Shown: one piece after another, positions 32,266 through 42,715 of the stretch
How the letters are laid out: each line of letters starts with the position of its first letter
Numbering within the stretch: the stretch's first letter is position 1
Origin: Protopterus annectens
Taxonomy: Eukaryota > Chordata > Ceratodontiformes > Protopteridae
Direction: 5' to 3'
Assembly: GCF_019279795.1 (NCBI RefSeq)
Contig: NC_056748.1
Span: forward strand, 695,204,683 to 695,268,682
Length of the DNA stretch: 64,000 bases
Notes under the pieces: model-generated
The model's input: only the letters and a program-made list of their open reading frames with translations
What the model was told of the DNA's origin: nothing
Databases searched by the model: none
Program-made: the position numbers and the translations under genes

Positions 32266-34070
32266 ATGTCAGAAAAAGTTAACAATTGTCTTGCCTGTGG
32301 AAAGCAAATACCTCACAGAGATTTTCATTCTTACTGCGTCACTTGTTTAGCCCCAGACCACGACGTTCCTCGCTGTCGGTTTTGTGCCATGTTTAATGCC
32401 CGAACTATTCATCGTCGGGCTATCTTTGTCACTAAATTCTTTCTCTCTAGTTCTCCAAACTCCGTATTGGGTTTGATAAGCCATCCAACTACTGATCTTC
32501 CGTAAAAACATAAGCATAAAGACAGAGACAGACCGCATAGGTCCAAAACTGCGGACGACACTTCCGTTAAGCTAGTTGCCAGTCTGCCGGTACTCAGTGA
32601 GGTGCCTTCGCAGCCCCTGATACCCACTTCTACAGATTCGCAGACTTCTACTGAGACCCATTCGGAGTTCGGTATGCTGCGATATGCTTTTTCAATTATG
32701 GAACTTGTGGATGTCTCTACCTTGGATGGGTCTGGAGCTGCTGTGCAGGCACCGGCTTCTGAAGGTGTATTCAGACCTTCCAATGTTCGTATTAAACCGA
32801 CTACTTCATTTCTGACTAAAACTACTGAGTTTCTCAGGCCCAGAGTTCGCACTATACCTAGGAAACCGACGACCAAAGCGCATTCTCAAGCTCCCATGCC
32901 ACAGAAACAAATTCTTAGAATGGCTGAAGACCTTATTACTTTAAGCCAGCCTTCCCCCTCTAAAAGACAAAGAATTGATTTTCCTTCTGATTCTACAGAC
33001 CATGAGTCCGATGACTCTGATCCCTCTGATTACCAGGACATGCCTTTATCTACCTATGAGGATTCAGATGCAGAGGATTCCATTCCCTCTGCCTCCCCTC
33101 CAGAGGACTTTTCTTTCGGTGAAACCTTGCATACCTTAAGAGAGCATTTCCACTGGGAATGCCAAGACTACCCACAGTCCAAAAAGAGACTCAGAGAATT
33201 TTTAGACTTGCCTGACTTGCCTTAGCACAGGCCTCTAGCTATACTCCCTGTCCTGGATATTGTAGATGATGTCTTCATGGAATCCAGTCTTACCTCTGAT
33301 ACTTTACCTCCAGCTCCTAGAAAGTCTGACAGGTACTACAGAGTACCTGACTCTCACAAATTTCTCCTTAAAAATCCCACTGCGGATCCATAGACCATTT
33401 CTCAGGGACCTAAAGGCATTAAGACTATTGCAGCCAAAAACCCTACCCCTTTGGACAGGGATTCTAAAGCTTTAAACAGATGGGGTAAGAAGGTATATAC
33501 CTCTGCAAATCTTGCCATCAGGGCTTTAAATTGCCAGTTTCACATGTTGAAGTACCAGCGGCATATTATGGAACTAATTAAACAAAAAACTTAATGCATT
33601 CTGCAAACCAAGTTAGTAAACATACTTTGCAGTGTGGTTTTGATGCCTTAGAAGCATCCTGCAGGGCTGCTGTCACTGGGTCTGTACTGAGAAGGCATGC
33701 TTGGCTGAATTGGCTGAAGAAACAAATCTTGCCAGACCATGTCAAAGCAAAATTACTAGATGCTCCATTAAACCAAGAATGTTTGTTTAGCACAAAAGCA
33801 TAAGTTGTTCTTAAAAAGATGGAGGAAAAAGCTAAATCTATGCAAACTGTTAAAGCTTTGTTATAGGTACAGCCACCTAGATTCAGTAGGCATTGGACTT
33901 CTAAAAACTGGTCCTTTCCAGTCCCTCCCAGACCTTTGCAGTCCAAACCCAGGGGCAACAGACCACAAAGACTACAGTCTCAGGGTATGCAGAGATCTAA
34001 ACAATGGAGTGCTCCCACCTCAAAAACAGGGAGTGGTAAGCCACCCCCTTATGAAAAAAGTAAACAATGA
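32266..34070 (+). pseudogene. DIRS gag-like protein (A3), nonsense codons
   Basis: The ATG at 32266 starts MSEKVNNC, with the Cys/His motif CLACGK, HSYCVTC, H, CRFC. The same frame continues to 33225 except for a TAA at 32503-32505. A TAG at 33223-33225 replaces the Gln codon found in A2, and another TAG near 33390 replaces an acidic codon. The acidic stretch YEDSDAEDSIPSASPPEDF (about 33055-33110) and the RWGKKVYTSANLAIRALN block (about 33480-33533) are intact. Frame changes follow near 33590 and 33800. The TGA matching the A2 stop is at 34068-34070. Unlike A1, this copy has mainly been killed by point nonsense mutations. Confidence 0.85.
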
Positions 34071-35082
34071 CTTGTCTATCATCCTTCCCAGCCATGCCCA
34101 CGTACTTGCACCCCTAGGAGGAAAACTCGCCCTGCATGCAAAAAACTGGAAGTACATTACCCAGGACCAGTGGGTCCTAAACATTGTATCCCAGGGATAC
34201 AGATTCTACTTCCACTCACTGCCAACCCCAAGCGGGTTGCCAGACCTTCCTCCAAACTAGTGGCTAGAGGCTCAAAAGTACTTTCTCTTCTCAGTATCAG
34301 AGCCATTCAACCTGTTCCAATAGAGCAAAGGGGACAGGGTTTCTACTCCAGACTGTTTCTGGTGCCCAGAAAAGAGAACTATTGGCACCCTATCCTGGAT
34401 CTGTCCATTCTCAACACCTTCTTGGTGGTACCAAAATTCAAAATGCTTACACTCCAGCAGCTGCTTCCTATGCTAGCCAAGGACTCCTGGCTAGTTACCC
34501 GAGACTTAAAATAAGCTTATCTGCACGTCCCCATAAGGGAATCTTGCAGGAAATACCTACATTTCAGGCAGGCTCTATGCACTATAAGTTCTCTGTACTT
34601 TTCTTTGGCTTATCTACTGCGCCCAGGGTATTCACAAAGTGCCTGGCCCCAGCCATTGCATACTGCAGGCAGAGAAATATTCAAATTTACCCATACTTGG
34701 ACGATTGCCTGATTCAGGTGGACAGTCAAGAATTGCTACTTCAGCACCTGATGTTTGTAGAGGGACTCCTAACTTCTCTGGGGTATACCATCAATGAAAA
34801 TAAATCACATCTGGTACCCAGCCAAAAGATTGTATTCATGGGAGCAAGCTTGAACACAACTTCCCAGGTGGTATTCCTCACTCCAGAAAAGCAGGTTTAT
34901 TTGACAAATTACTTCAAACTACTGGCCACCAAAACCCAGCTATCTGCAAGAAAATACTGCAAGCCCTAGGGTTCATGGCTTCATGCATTGTAGTAATTCC
35001 ATATGCAAGACTGCATATGGGGAAACTTCAATGGTACTTAAAAAGTGTCTGATGTCAACATTCTCAGGACTTGAAAACACTG

Positions 35083-35242
35083 AATCTGAAGTAGGTACTT
35101 CATTTGTCAGCAACCTTTGGGTCCTGGATCCGAACTCGGATCCGAGCCGGCAACTTATACATAGCTTAGAGATCCGAGCTCCTAGCTCCTCCCCTTACCC
35201 ATAATCCCCTGCCAACCCTGACTGACCTCAGATCTAGTTTGC
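35083..35242 (+). repeat. Left inverted terminal repeat of B2
   Basis: Nearly perfect inverse of 40941-41130, for example GGCAACTTATACATAGCTTA and CTCCCCTTACCCATAATCCC. It contains two GGATCCGA motifs (35128 and 35139). Confidence 0.92.
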
Positions 35243-35510
35243 CGCTCTTGCGTACGCTTCTAGATTCCTGAGCTCCTGGCGTGTGGTAGTTAAGTGACAG
35301 TTTTTTGTTTAAAAAAATACTTATTTCTTACTTGTTATTTGTAGTTAACTGTTTGTGTGTGGTTAGGTTCCCTTTTTAATGCATTTCCTGCCCCTCCTTC
35401 ACTGGTGCGTAGTGTGTGTGTGGACTGTTGTGTGTTGGGCCCTGGTCTGTGTGAGGTAGTTTAGTTTTAAATCTTAGGTTTTTTTTGTTTTTTTTTAAAC
35501 AACAAAAAAA

Positions 35511-37778
35511 ATGTTGGAGGCCTCAAAGCCTATTTTCTCAAAGTGCACCGAGTGTGGCCATAAGCTTTCACCGGCGGATGGCCACACTCGGTGTGTTCGG
35601 TGCCTTAGGGTTGAACACCTCTCCTCTGGGTGTTCTATTTGTGCAGGGTTCAACCCCAGGGCACTGAAAGACCATAGGTCAAAGCTGATCCTGGTGGGAC
35701 TTTTGCCCCCAGATCTGGCTTCGGCCTCCGGTACTCTCGTAGCGCCACCCCAGTCCTCGGCGGCGGCCACTCCTGCCTCCCTCCCCCCGGCCGGGACTCA
35801 AACTCCCACTAAAGCGCCGGAGGAGAGGGAGGCCAGGAGGGAGAAGCACCACAAGCAGCGGGCCGAGGCCTCCGCTTCGGCCCCCCCCCCCCAGCTAAAC
35901 GGGCTTCTCCCTCCACGGCTTCCAGGTCTCCTCCTCCTCGGTTCCGATCCCCCTGCTTTTCTTCAGGACCTGAGGAGGAGGAGATCCGATCTCCGTCGAG
36001 GTCATCGAGGCGGCACTCCCGGCCCGCCTCGGTGGCCTCTTCGAGATCTACCTACAGCCTTTCAGATGCGGACTTGGACCGGATGATGCGAAGGTTCATC
36101 CAGGCCCAGCTGCAGATGAGATGCTCATGCCTCCCCCCCCCTTCGGGGGGGAGCTCAACACCTTTTTTTGCCCCGATAGCTCCTTCTCTGACCCGCTTTT
36201 CGGGTTCGGAGCGTACGGAGCCAGGCAGCGTTGGAGCCGGGGGTGGGTCGGCACCGACAGTACTGCGTACTTCGGATCTGACTCTGCCCTCGAGTCTGTC
36301 GGATCCGAGCTCTCGGAGCCGTGGGCTGAGCTTTGGATCCGTGGGATTCTGTGTGCCTTCGGCTCCGTCCGGGTCGGAGCACACGGGTCCTTCGGATCCA
36401 ATGGTCTCGGCTCCAGTTCCGATCCCTCCATCGGATCCGAGTGGGAGTCGACATTCGGATCCCTGAGAGAGCGACTCCCCCTCGGCCTTCGATGCAGTGG
36501 AGAGGGCTCTGTTGAGGGCATCCGGACCCCCAGCCCTTGCTTCGGCTCCACCCCGCACTCCCTCTCGGTAGAGTCCGGCTTCCATCACCCGGCCTCAGGG
36601 ACAGCCTGCTTCGATGTCTCAGGTCGTTCCCTTGGAACAGGTCGTTGCTGGTGAGACCTCCTCGGACAGCCCCCCGAGGATGTGCCTCATAAGCACAAGT
36701 GTAAGAGGAGGCACGTGGACTCCCCCGAGTCCTTAACAGAAGACACGGACTTGGATGAAGGGGAAGGCTCCCCTAGGTCACCCCCCGAAGATGTCTCCTT
36801 TGGAGACATCATGGAAATGCTCAGGATTAGGGGGGGTGGTCTGTCCCCAAGGCTTCCTCCGACGAGTCCGTGTTCCTGGAGGCATTCAGAGCAGGACCGT
36901 CTACCTCTTGGGTGTCCTCTCCGCCCGACCCCCTGGTGGACCTTATTACCACCAGGGAGTGGAAGGAGCCAGACATTCTGGAGCCAGTTCCCAAACTCCC
37001 CAATTGAATTCTGAGCCCCCCTGCGGACAGATCCCACTGGAGCAAGGGTCCCCCCGTAGATGCCATGTTGACGGCGGCAGCCACCAAGAGGGAATTAGCT
37101 CAGGAGAGTCCCTCGGTCCATCCACAGAGCAACGAGTCCCGCTCGATGGATCGCCTGGGGAAGCGGGTTTTTAGTTCAGCGACCTTCTCAGTAAGGTCTC
37201 TGAACTATATGGCATACGTTATAAGGATGCAGCGAGACCTTATCAAGGAGTACGCTGCTCCCCCCCCGGAGTCCATGTCGGCGGAGGACAAGCAATTGTA
37301 CTCCACTCGCATGGCCACTCTAAGATCGGTATCTAATACCTCTATGCGGTTGTTGTCCCATGCTACAGAGGGAGCCGCTAGAGCCAGCGGAGCAGGCCTA
37401 GTCATGAGGCGCCAGGCCTGGCTCCGACATTGTGACTTCGCGGAACCCTTTAAGGCGTCATTTGCGAATGCCCCTTTTGATGGTTCTGCCTTATTTGGCA
37501 AGACTGTTCGCAACACTTTAGTCCAGAGTGAAAAGGACGGGAAGACATTGTTTGCCGTCGGAGTCCGCTTCTCCGCTCCCCAGAGGTCCTTCTCCAAGAA
37601 CCAAAAGAGACAGAAGAAGATGTGGTTCCGGAAATCGCAACATTCCCAGCCTGCTCCGGACAACCAGTCCTTCCGTGGCAGAGGAGGACAGGGAGGATGC
37701 CACCCTAGAGGCAGAGGGGGCCCGAAGAATTTTGGGTCCAGAGAATCTTTCTCTGACCGACCCACGCAACAACCCTGA
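35511..37778 (+). pseudogene. DIRS gag-like protein (B2), frameshifted mainly at C-runs
   Basis: The ATG at 35511 starts MLEASKPIF, followed by the Cys/His motif CTECGH, HTRCVRC, H, CSIC. The frame moves at C12 (35881-35892) into an Arg/Ser/Pro-rich stretch, then SLSDADLDRMMRRFIQAQLQ (about 36056-36115) and a region repeating TCGGATCC-type DNA motifs. Stops at 36464 and 36571 and a shift near 36675 precede KHKCKRRHVDSPESLTEDTD. The last part, 37065-37778, is open and holds MDRLGKRVFSSATFSVRSLN and an RG-rich tail (RGRGGQGGCHPRGRGG). RNA binding by the tail is plausible inference. Confidence 0.87.
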
Positions 37779-39675
37779 GGGGTTGCCCGACTGCTCCACT
37801 CTGAAGGCAGTCGGGGGGCGTTTCTTGAAGCACCTGGCAGCTTGGGAGTCCATCACATCGGATCGCTGGGTGCTTCGTATCATATCCAGAGGGTACCAAA
37901 TACCCATATCTCATGTCCCCAGATCCAAAAGCCTCCCCGATCTACCACCCGATTCAGAGGGAGGCAGCAGCTGCAGAGATCCAGCAGCTGCTAGAAAAAG
38001 GAGCCATCCAACCCGTCCCCCCAGACCAGCTTGGATTAGGGTTTTACTCCAGGTTCTTTCTGGTGCCAAAAAAGACGGGGGACTTAAGACCAATCCTAGA
38101 CCTCTCCCTTCTGAACCTGCCGGTAACCAAAGAAAAATTCCGAATGGTCACTCTTCAATCCATTCTCCCCCTACTTTGGGAGAATGACTGGATGTGCTCT
38201 ATAGACCTCAAGGATGCGTACTACCACATTCTTATAGACAGACGATCCAGGAGGTTTCTCCACTTCCGGCTAGGAGCCAGTCACTACCAGTTCAGGGTCC
38301 TTCCCCTTGGTCTCACCACAGCCCCCAGGGTGTTTACCAAAGTATTAGCAGTGATAGCGGCCCACCTGAGACTCCAGGGAATGCAAGTGTTTCCATACCT
38401 GGACGACTGGCTCCTGACCGTCCCGACAAGGCATCTACTTTGCTCAGCGAGGGACTACTTCCTCCAGCTGGCCCCCCAGCTGGGCATCACCATCAACATG
38501 AACAAATCCTCTCTTGCTCCTACCCAGGTGATAGAGTTTATAGGGGCCAAATTGGACACAAGAAATCTCCTAGCATTTCTGACCGCGGAACGTCTTCAGA
38601 ACCTGAGGCTGCATGTACAGGCCATCCTCCAATCTACAGCTCCACCGGCGGGATTGGTCCTGAGGGCTCTAGCTCCATGATGGCAGCAATTACTCTTCTG
38701 CCATTGGCTTGTCTGAACATGAGGGTACTGCAATGGACCCTTCAAGTCCAATGGTCGTTTCATCGTTACCCCCTGCACCATCCTATTTCCATCAGCAAGG
38801 CGTGCAGGACGGCTCTCGTATGGTGGCTCCAATCCCCGGATCTCCATACGGGACGTCCCTTCTCCACGCCACCTCCCCTCGCCACTGTGACCACGGACGC
38901 CTCGCGACTCGGGTGGGGGGGGCATTGCGCAGGCAAGACAGTCCAAGGTACGTGGAACGACACAGAGACCTCCTTGCATATCAATGTCCTGGAGATGAGG
39001 GCGGTGCTTTTGGCGTTGCGAGCACTACAGAACCTTCCGGTAGAGACTATTGCGATACAGACGGACAACATGTCAGTGGTCTGGTACATCAACAAACAGG
39101 GGGGAACCAGGTCCTATCCTCTTTGTCGAGAGGCCATGAGAGTATGGGAATGGGCGATTTCTACCAACCGCTTTCTTATTGCAACGCACATTCCGGGACG
39201 GTCCAACATACTGGTGGACAGACTCAGCAGCACCCTTCTTTCCCCTTACAAGTGGTCTGTCAACCCCCAGGTAGCGAAGCGAATTTTTGCCGTGTGGGGG
39301 CAACCCTGTTGCGATCTCTTCGCCTCTCCCTCAAATACGAAATGCAACAGTTACTTCGCTCTACTTCCCCCCATCGGGGAATCCCCGAGATACGCTCTGG
39401 TGCATGCTTGGCTCCCCGGTCTACTTTATGCCTATCCTCCTCTGCCCCTGATGCTGAAACTCATACAGAAAGCCAGTCGGTTGGGGAGCAGGATGATCCT
39501 CATTGCCCCATTCTGGCCTCATCAGACGTGGTTCCCCTACCTGTGGTCTCACCTGGTAAATCCGCCTTGGATTCTAGATCCCCTCCCGGATCTAATATCT
39601 AATCCCCTAGACCTCCCGATCCCAAATCTGGACAATCTCAAACTGACAGCGTGGCTGCTCCAGTTCCACTCCTAG
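37730..39675 (+). pseudogene. DIRS pol: RT, RNase H, C-terminal domain (B2), two frameshifts
   Basis: The N-terminal segment (with SDRWVLRIISRGYQIP) is open to about 37945. The RT segment is 37913-38680: FYSRFFLVPKKTGDLRPI, IDLKDAYYHI, GASHYQFRVLPLGLTTAPR and catalytic YLDD at 38396-38407. RNase H and the C-terminal domain are open from about 38660 to 39675: TTDASRLGWGGHC, EMRAVLLALRAL, TDNMSVVWYINKQGG, CCDLFASPSNTKCNSYF and ILIAPFWPHQTWFP. Only two frame breaks separate complete domains, and all RT and RNase H carboxylates are present. It ends shortly after the YR frame becomes open. Confidence 0.9.
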
Positions 39676-40703
39676 TCAGGACTCCCGGAATCTCTTCACC
39701 GGTTAAAGCCATTCTCGTAGCAGCACATAAACCTTCCACTAGGAAAGTCTATCGTAGTAAGTGGAAGCGCTTCTCCATCTGGGCGGAGAATAATAACTTA
39801 GACCCCTTCACAGCCCTGTTACCGTCTGTCTTGGAGTTCCTTACAGGTCTCTTCCATCAGGGGGCTAGCTGCTCTACGGTCAAGATTCAACTAGCAGCTA
39901 TTTCTTATTACCATGTGGGGCATGAATTGGGCCCCGTGATTACAGCGAAATTGTGTAAGTCCTTTCTCAAGGGTACTTTCTTGCTCAGACCTCCTATCAG
40001 GGAAATTGTACCCCCTTGGGATTTAGCTCTAGTTTTGCAGGCCTTGACAGCTCCCCCCTTTGAACCAGCTGCCTCGGTCGATCTTAAGTACCTTTCTTGG
40101 AAAATGGCATTCCTAGTCACTATTACTTCGGCGAAAAGAGTTTCCGAGCTTCAGGCCCTTTGTGTGAAACCCCCATACTTGGCTTTTCATCAGGATAGAG
40201 TGTACCTCAGGACCAATCCTTCTTTTCTTCCTAAGGTGGCTTCAGAGGCCAATATCAATCAGTCCATTAACCTACCAGTTTTCTTCCCTAAGTATCTGAA
40301 CAAGGGAGAATACAAACTTCACTCCTTAGATGTGCACAGACAACTGCGCTTCTACATTCACAGGACTGCTGGTCATAGGCAATCCGACCAGTTGTTCATT
40401 TCCTTTTCCAAATTTAACCTAGGTAAATCTGTCTCTAAGATCACTTTATCACGATGGATCTCACAGTGTATTCTCTTGGCCTATGACACTTCTGGGAGGC
40501 CTGCACCTCAGGGAATTTGTGCGCACTCTACTCGTTCTGTATCTACCTCTGCAGCCTTTAGATCTAGAGTTCCACTGGATGATATTTGTTCCGCGGCCAC
40601 TTGGGCCTCATCTCATACCTTTATCAACCATTATAAGCTGGACATTATCTCCAGAGGGAGAGCGTCCTTTGGCTCTGCAGTGCTCCGGAACATCCTTCCA
40701 TGA
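39603..40703 (+). CDS. DIRS tyrosine recombinase, intact (B2)
   Basis: Longest undamaged gene in the window. The frame opens after a stop at 39600-39602 and runs to TGA at 40701-40703. There is no ATG before the core, so translation presumably needs overlap or coupling with pol; 39651 is a GTG. Counting from 39651 (350 residues), the SAM-like DNA-binding domain is about residues 20-120. The catalytic residues are Arg163 (TSAKRVSEL), His292 and Arg295 (HSTR), and nucleophile Tyr328 (INHYKLD). The complete R-H-R-Y tetrad and the absence of lesions suggest a recombinase that was under selection until recently. It joins the circular element to chromosomal DNA, explaining the missing target duplication. 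Confidence 0.92.
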   Translation, partial: SPRPPDPKSGQSQTDSVAAPVPLLVRTPGISSPVKAILVAAHKPSTRKVYRSKWKRFSIWAENNNLDPFTALLPSVLEFLTGLFHQGASCSTVKIQLAAISYYHVGHELGPVITAKLCKSFLKGTFLLRPPIREIVPPWDLALVLQALTAPPFEPAASVDLKYLSWKMAFLVTITSAKRVSELQALCVKPPYLAFHQDRVYLRTNPSFLPKVASEANINQSINLPVFFPKYLNKGEYKLHSLDVHRQLRFYIHRTAGHRQSDQLFISFSKFNLGKSVSKITLSRWISQCILLAYDTSGRPAPQGICAHSTRSVSTSAAFRSRVPLDDICSAATWASSHTFINHYKLDIISRGRASFGSAVLRNILP

Positions 40704-40739
40704 TGGCCACCCAAGATTCAGGTAGCTGGGGACTCCATC

Positions 40740-40838
40740 CCAAAGGTTGCTGACAAATGAAGTACCTACTTCAGATTAAGACGTTATGTACTCACCATAA
40801 CGTTCCATCTGAGTAGGTGACTTCATTTGTCTGCAACC
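40740..40838 (+). repeat. DIRS internal complementary region of B2
   Basis: 40744-40776 is complementary to the left end at 35083; 40777-40838 is complementary to the right end up to 41130, with two mismatches (ACGTTATG in the ICR against the end's ATAACTTC, and one inner base). Confidence 0.9.
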
Positions 40839-40940
40839 ATCCCCCCCTCCTTCCCCCTGGCCCTCAGAAATTTTCTTGTTCCTGTATGTCCTTCTATTAT
40901 ATCCTTCGGGATGTATTAGCCTTCGGCTTTTTTGTATACG

Positions 40941-41130
40941 GGCAAACTTGATCTGAGGTCAGTCAGGGTTGGCAGGGGATTATGGGTAAGGGGAGGAGCT
41001 AGGAGCTCGGATCTCTAAGCTATGTATAAGTTGCCGGCTTGGATCCGAGTTCGGATCCAAGACCCAAAGGTTGCAGACAAATGAAGTCACCTACTCAGAT
41101 GGAATGTTATGGTGAGTACATAACTTCTTA
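40941..41130 (+). repeat. Right inverted terminal repeat of B2
   Basis: Inverse of 35083-35242 with the extra outer end GGTGAGTACATAACTTCTTA. Two GGATCC-type motifs match those in the left ITR. Confidence 0.92.
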
Positions 41131-41302
41131 TTCATATCATTCCTTGTCTAAGGATGGAGTTCCTTACATGGGAAAACCTCTCAATCTATGACTTTCCCCC
41201 TTTGCCCCTCCTCTCAAAAGTACTACTCAAGATCAAACAGGACAGGCTAAGGAAAATCCTTATTGTACCAGACTGGCTACGCCAGCACTGGTACTCACTC
41301 CT

Positions 41303-41595
41303 GTGCAGTCTGACAGCAGTGTCACCCTGGCACCGACATCAGACCCCCTCTCTGCTGTCCCAGCAGGAGGGACAGATTTAGCATCCTCAGCTGCACACCC
41401 TGAACCTTGCAGCCTGGCTTATTCCCTGAATACACCACCAGCAACCCTCAGCAAACAGGTGCTGGATGTCATCCTTGAGGCTAGGAGGCCTAGTACTAGG
41501 AAATCCTATTCAGAAAAGTGGAAAACATACTGTTCCTGGAGCCAGTCTCAAGGAAAGGACACAGCTGTGCCCACCTTGCCTCATATCCTAGATTA
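41303..41595 (+). pseudogene. DIRS tyrosine recombinase N-terminal fragment (A3)
   Basis: About 97 codons in the YR frame overlapping the end of pol. They include QVLDVILEARRPSTRKSY (about 41458-41511) and KWKTYCSWSQSQGK, the start of the SAM-like DNA-binding domain. It stops at the boundary with the TIR transposon. No catalytic residues are present. Confidence 0.82.
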
Positions 41596-42074
41596 AGTTT
41601 TATCGCAACCAGATTTTCACAACTGGGAAATTCGTAATATTTCTGAGAGAACGGGTTTATTAATCTGGAAACGGAAGTGTAAGCAAGTAAGTAATAGTGT
41701 GGCACACACGGTATGAGGCAGGGAGAGTAATAACTGCCAATGTTTCGACTCCTGCCTGGCGTGTCTCACTTTGCTGGTGAACTCCACACTGCTACAGTGC
41801 TCGACAGATCCTGCCTTCCTGATTACAAGCACAGCCAAGGGAAGTTAATCATGAGTATGCCATCTGAATGTTCATAGCCAGTAGTCAAGTTTTATTTTAT
41901 TCATAAGAATGATTTTAACCGGCTATCTCAGAGGTATTTGTTCCCTAGGGGAAACGTGCAAGTTTTAAGCTTTTACTTTTCTGATGTAGTATTTCGTGTT
42001 TGCTGCAGTATCACAGGAAAAAGTAGCAAATAATTAGTCTCATATTTTGCATCTGTTTATTAATCAATTATAGT

Positions 42075-42097
42075 TATTGTGTGTGTGTGTGTGTGTT
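42075..42097 (+). repeat. (GT)n microsatellite
   Basis: About ten GT units followed by a short G-run. Confidence 0.9.
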
Positions 42098-42429
42098 GGG
42101 GGGGGATCAATTTAAATTTTATCTTGTTTAGTGTTCAAATTTAAAATCAGGTTAGTACAAAAAATAGTCACCGTTCTGGAAAAGTATGTAATGTTTAAAA
42201 TGTAAGAACAGGTGGATGTAAGGAATCCCATTCTTATTATCAGCAAAAACTGTTTGTAAAGGTTTCGCTAGTTTTCTTGAAATTAGACACTTTTGGAAAC
42301 ATGACAAGAAGGTTCAGTAAATGTATTTCACTGAATAAGAAGAAAATTCATGCAGTTAAACTAGCATTAGTTAACATATTTTCTTTCATTTTTCTTTCGT
42401 AAAAGAAAAGCTGCAGAACAAGATTTAAC

Positions 42430-42689
42430 AGTATGCAAGAAATACTACCAGAATGATACCGCAGTACAAGGACAAAATGATTGACTTCAACAATTGGCTA
42501 AGCTTCTGGTGTGATTCTAAGGGGATCCAGTATCTGTCTGCTTGGGATGACATGGTCGATAGACCACGATGCTTTGCCACAGATGGCCTGCACCTGTCGC
42601 CCCTGGGATTCCGGATACTGGCTAAGGCTCTTGCTGCCCCTATAGTGCCTTTTTTAGGCAAGGATCAAATAACAAATTCACCACCATAA
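42430..42689 (+). pseudogene. CR1 ORF1 C-terminus, SGNH/GDSL esterase-like domain end
   Basis: In-frame from about 42436, then 42453-42689: MIPQYKDKMIDFNNWLS, LSAWDDMVDRP, then DGLHLSPLGFRILAKAL. The D-G-x-H-L segment is the last catalytic block (Asp/His) of the SGNH hydrolase-like domain known from CR1/L2 ORF1 proteins. The N-terminal part of ORF1, including any nucleophile Ser, is lost by 5'-truncation. The domain may bind membranes or help RNP assembly; its exact role in CR1 is not established. Confidence 0.82.
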
Positions 42690-42715
42690 CAGGAACAGGC
42701 AAGCAAAAACTGAGG

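Larger units (their letters stand above)
35083..41130 (+). mobile_element. DIRS retrotransposon B2 (family B), best preserved, GC- and CpG-rich
   Basis: 6.0 kb with both ITRs, gag, pol, an intact YR and an ICR that predicts both ends (left AATCTGAAGTAGG, right ending ATAACTTCTTA). It is inserted in DIRS A3, so it is younger than A3, which in turn is younger than B3. It keeps many CpG dinucleotides and is visibly GC-richer than the surroundings, as expected for a recent insertion not yet eroded by CpG decay. The gag lesions cluster at C-runs (35881-35892 is C12), so sequencing error should be excluded before calling it dead. Confidence 0.94.
34071..41430 (+). pseudogene. DIRS pol (A3), interrupted by B2
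   Basis: RT blocks: FYSRLFLVPRKENYWHPI (about 34341-34394), then the block TRDLK followed by a TAA at 34512 replacing a Glu-type codon, then YLDD intact in PYLDDCLI (about 34690-34715). The RT C-terminal part runs to about 35082, where B2 interrupts. After B2, 41131-41160 continues the same sequence and then jumps to the C-terminal domain (DFPPLPLLSKVLLK, ILIVPDWLRQHWY, about 41190-41297), skipping RNase H. A stop at 41379-41381 shortens the end. Not functional. Confidence 0.82.
31946..41595 (+). mobile_element. DIRS retrotransposon A3 (family A), split by B2 and 3'-truncated
   Basis: The left end ATGTTCTTCGAG at 31946 sits inside B3's recombinase gene. Left ITR, gag (32266-34070), pol (34071-35082, then 41131-41426) and the first part of YR (to 41595) are present. 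B2 is inserted at 35083-41130, between CACTG and TTCAT, without duplication. About 580 bp of RNase H sequence is missing just after the B2 insertion point (near 41153). The 3' end is lost at the TIR transposon boundary. It is a subfamily distinct from A1/A2. Confidence 0.85.

Noticed and set aside
36052-36588. Long minus-strand frame (178 codons) over B2 gag
   Set aside because: Mirror of a GC-rich, Ser/Pro-biased gag coding region; no motif and not retained in other family-B copies.
37205-37765. Minus-strand frame of 186 codons over the B2 gag end
   Set aside because: Antisense shadow of the conserved gag core; no similarity to anything I recognise.
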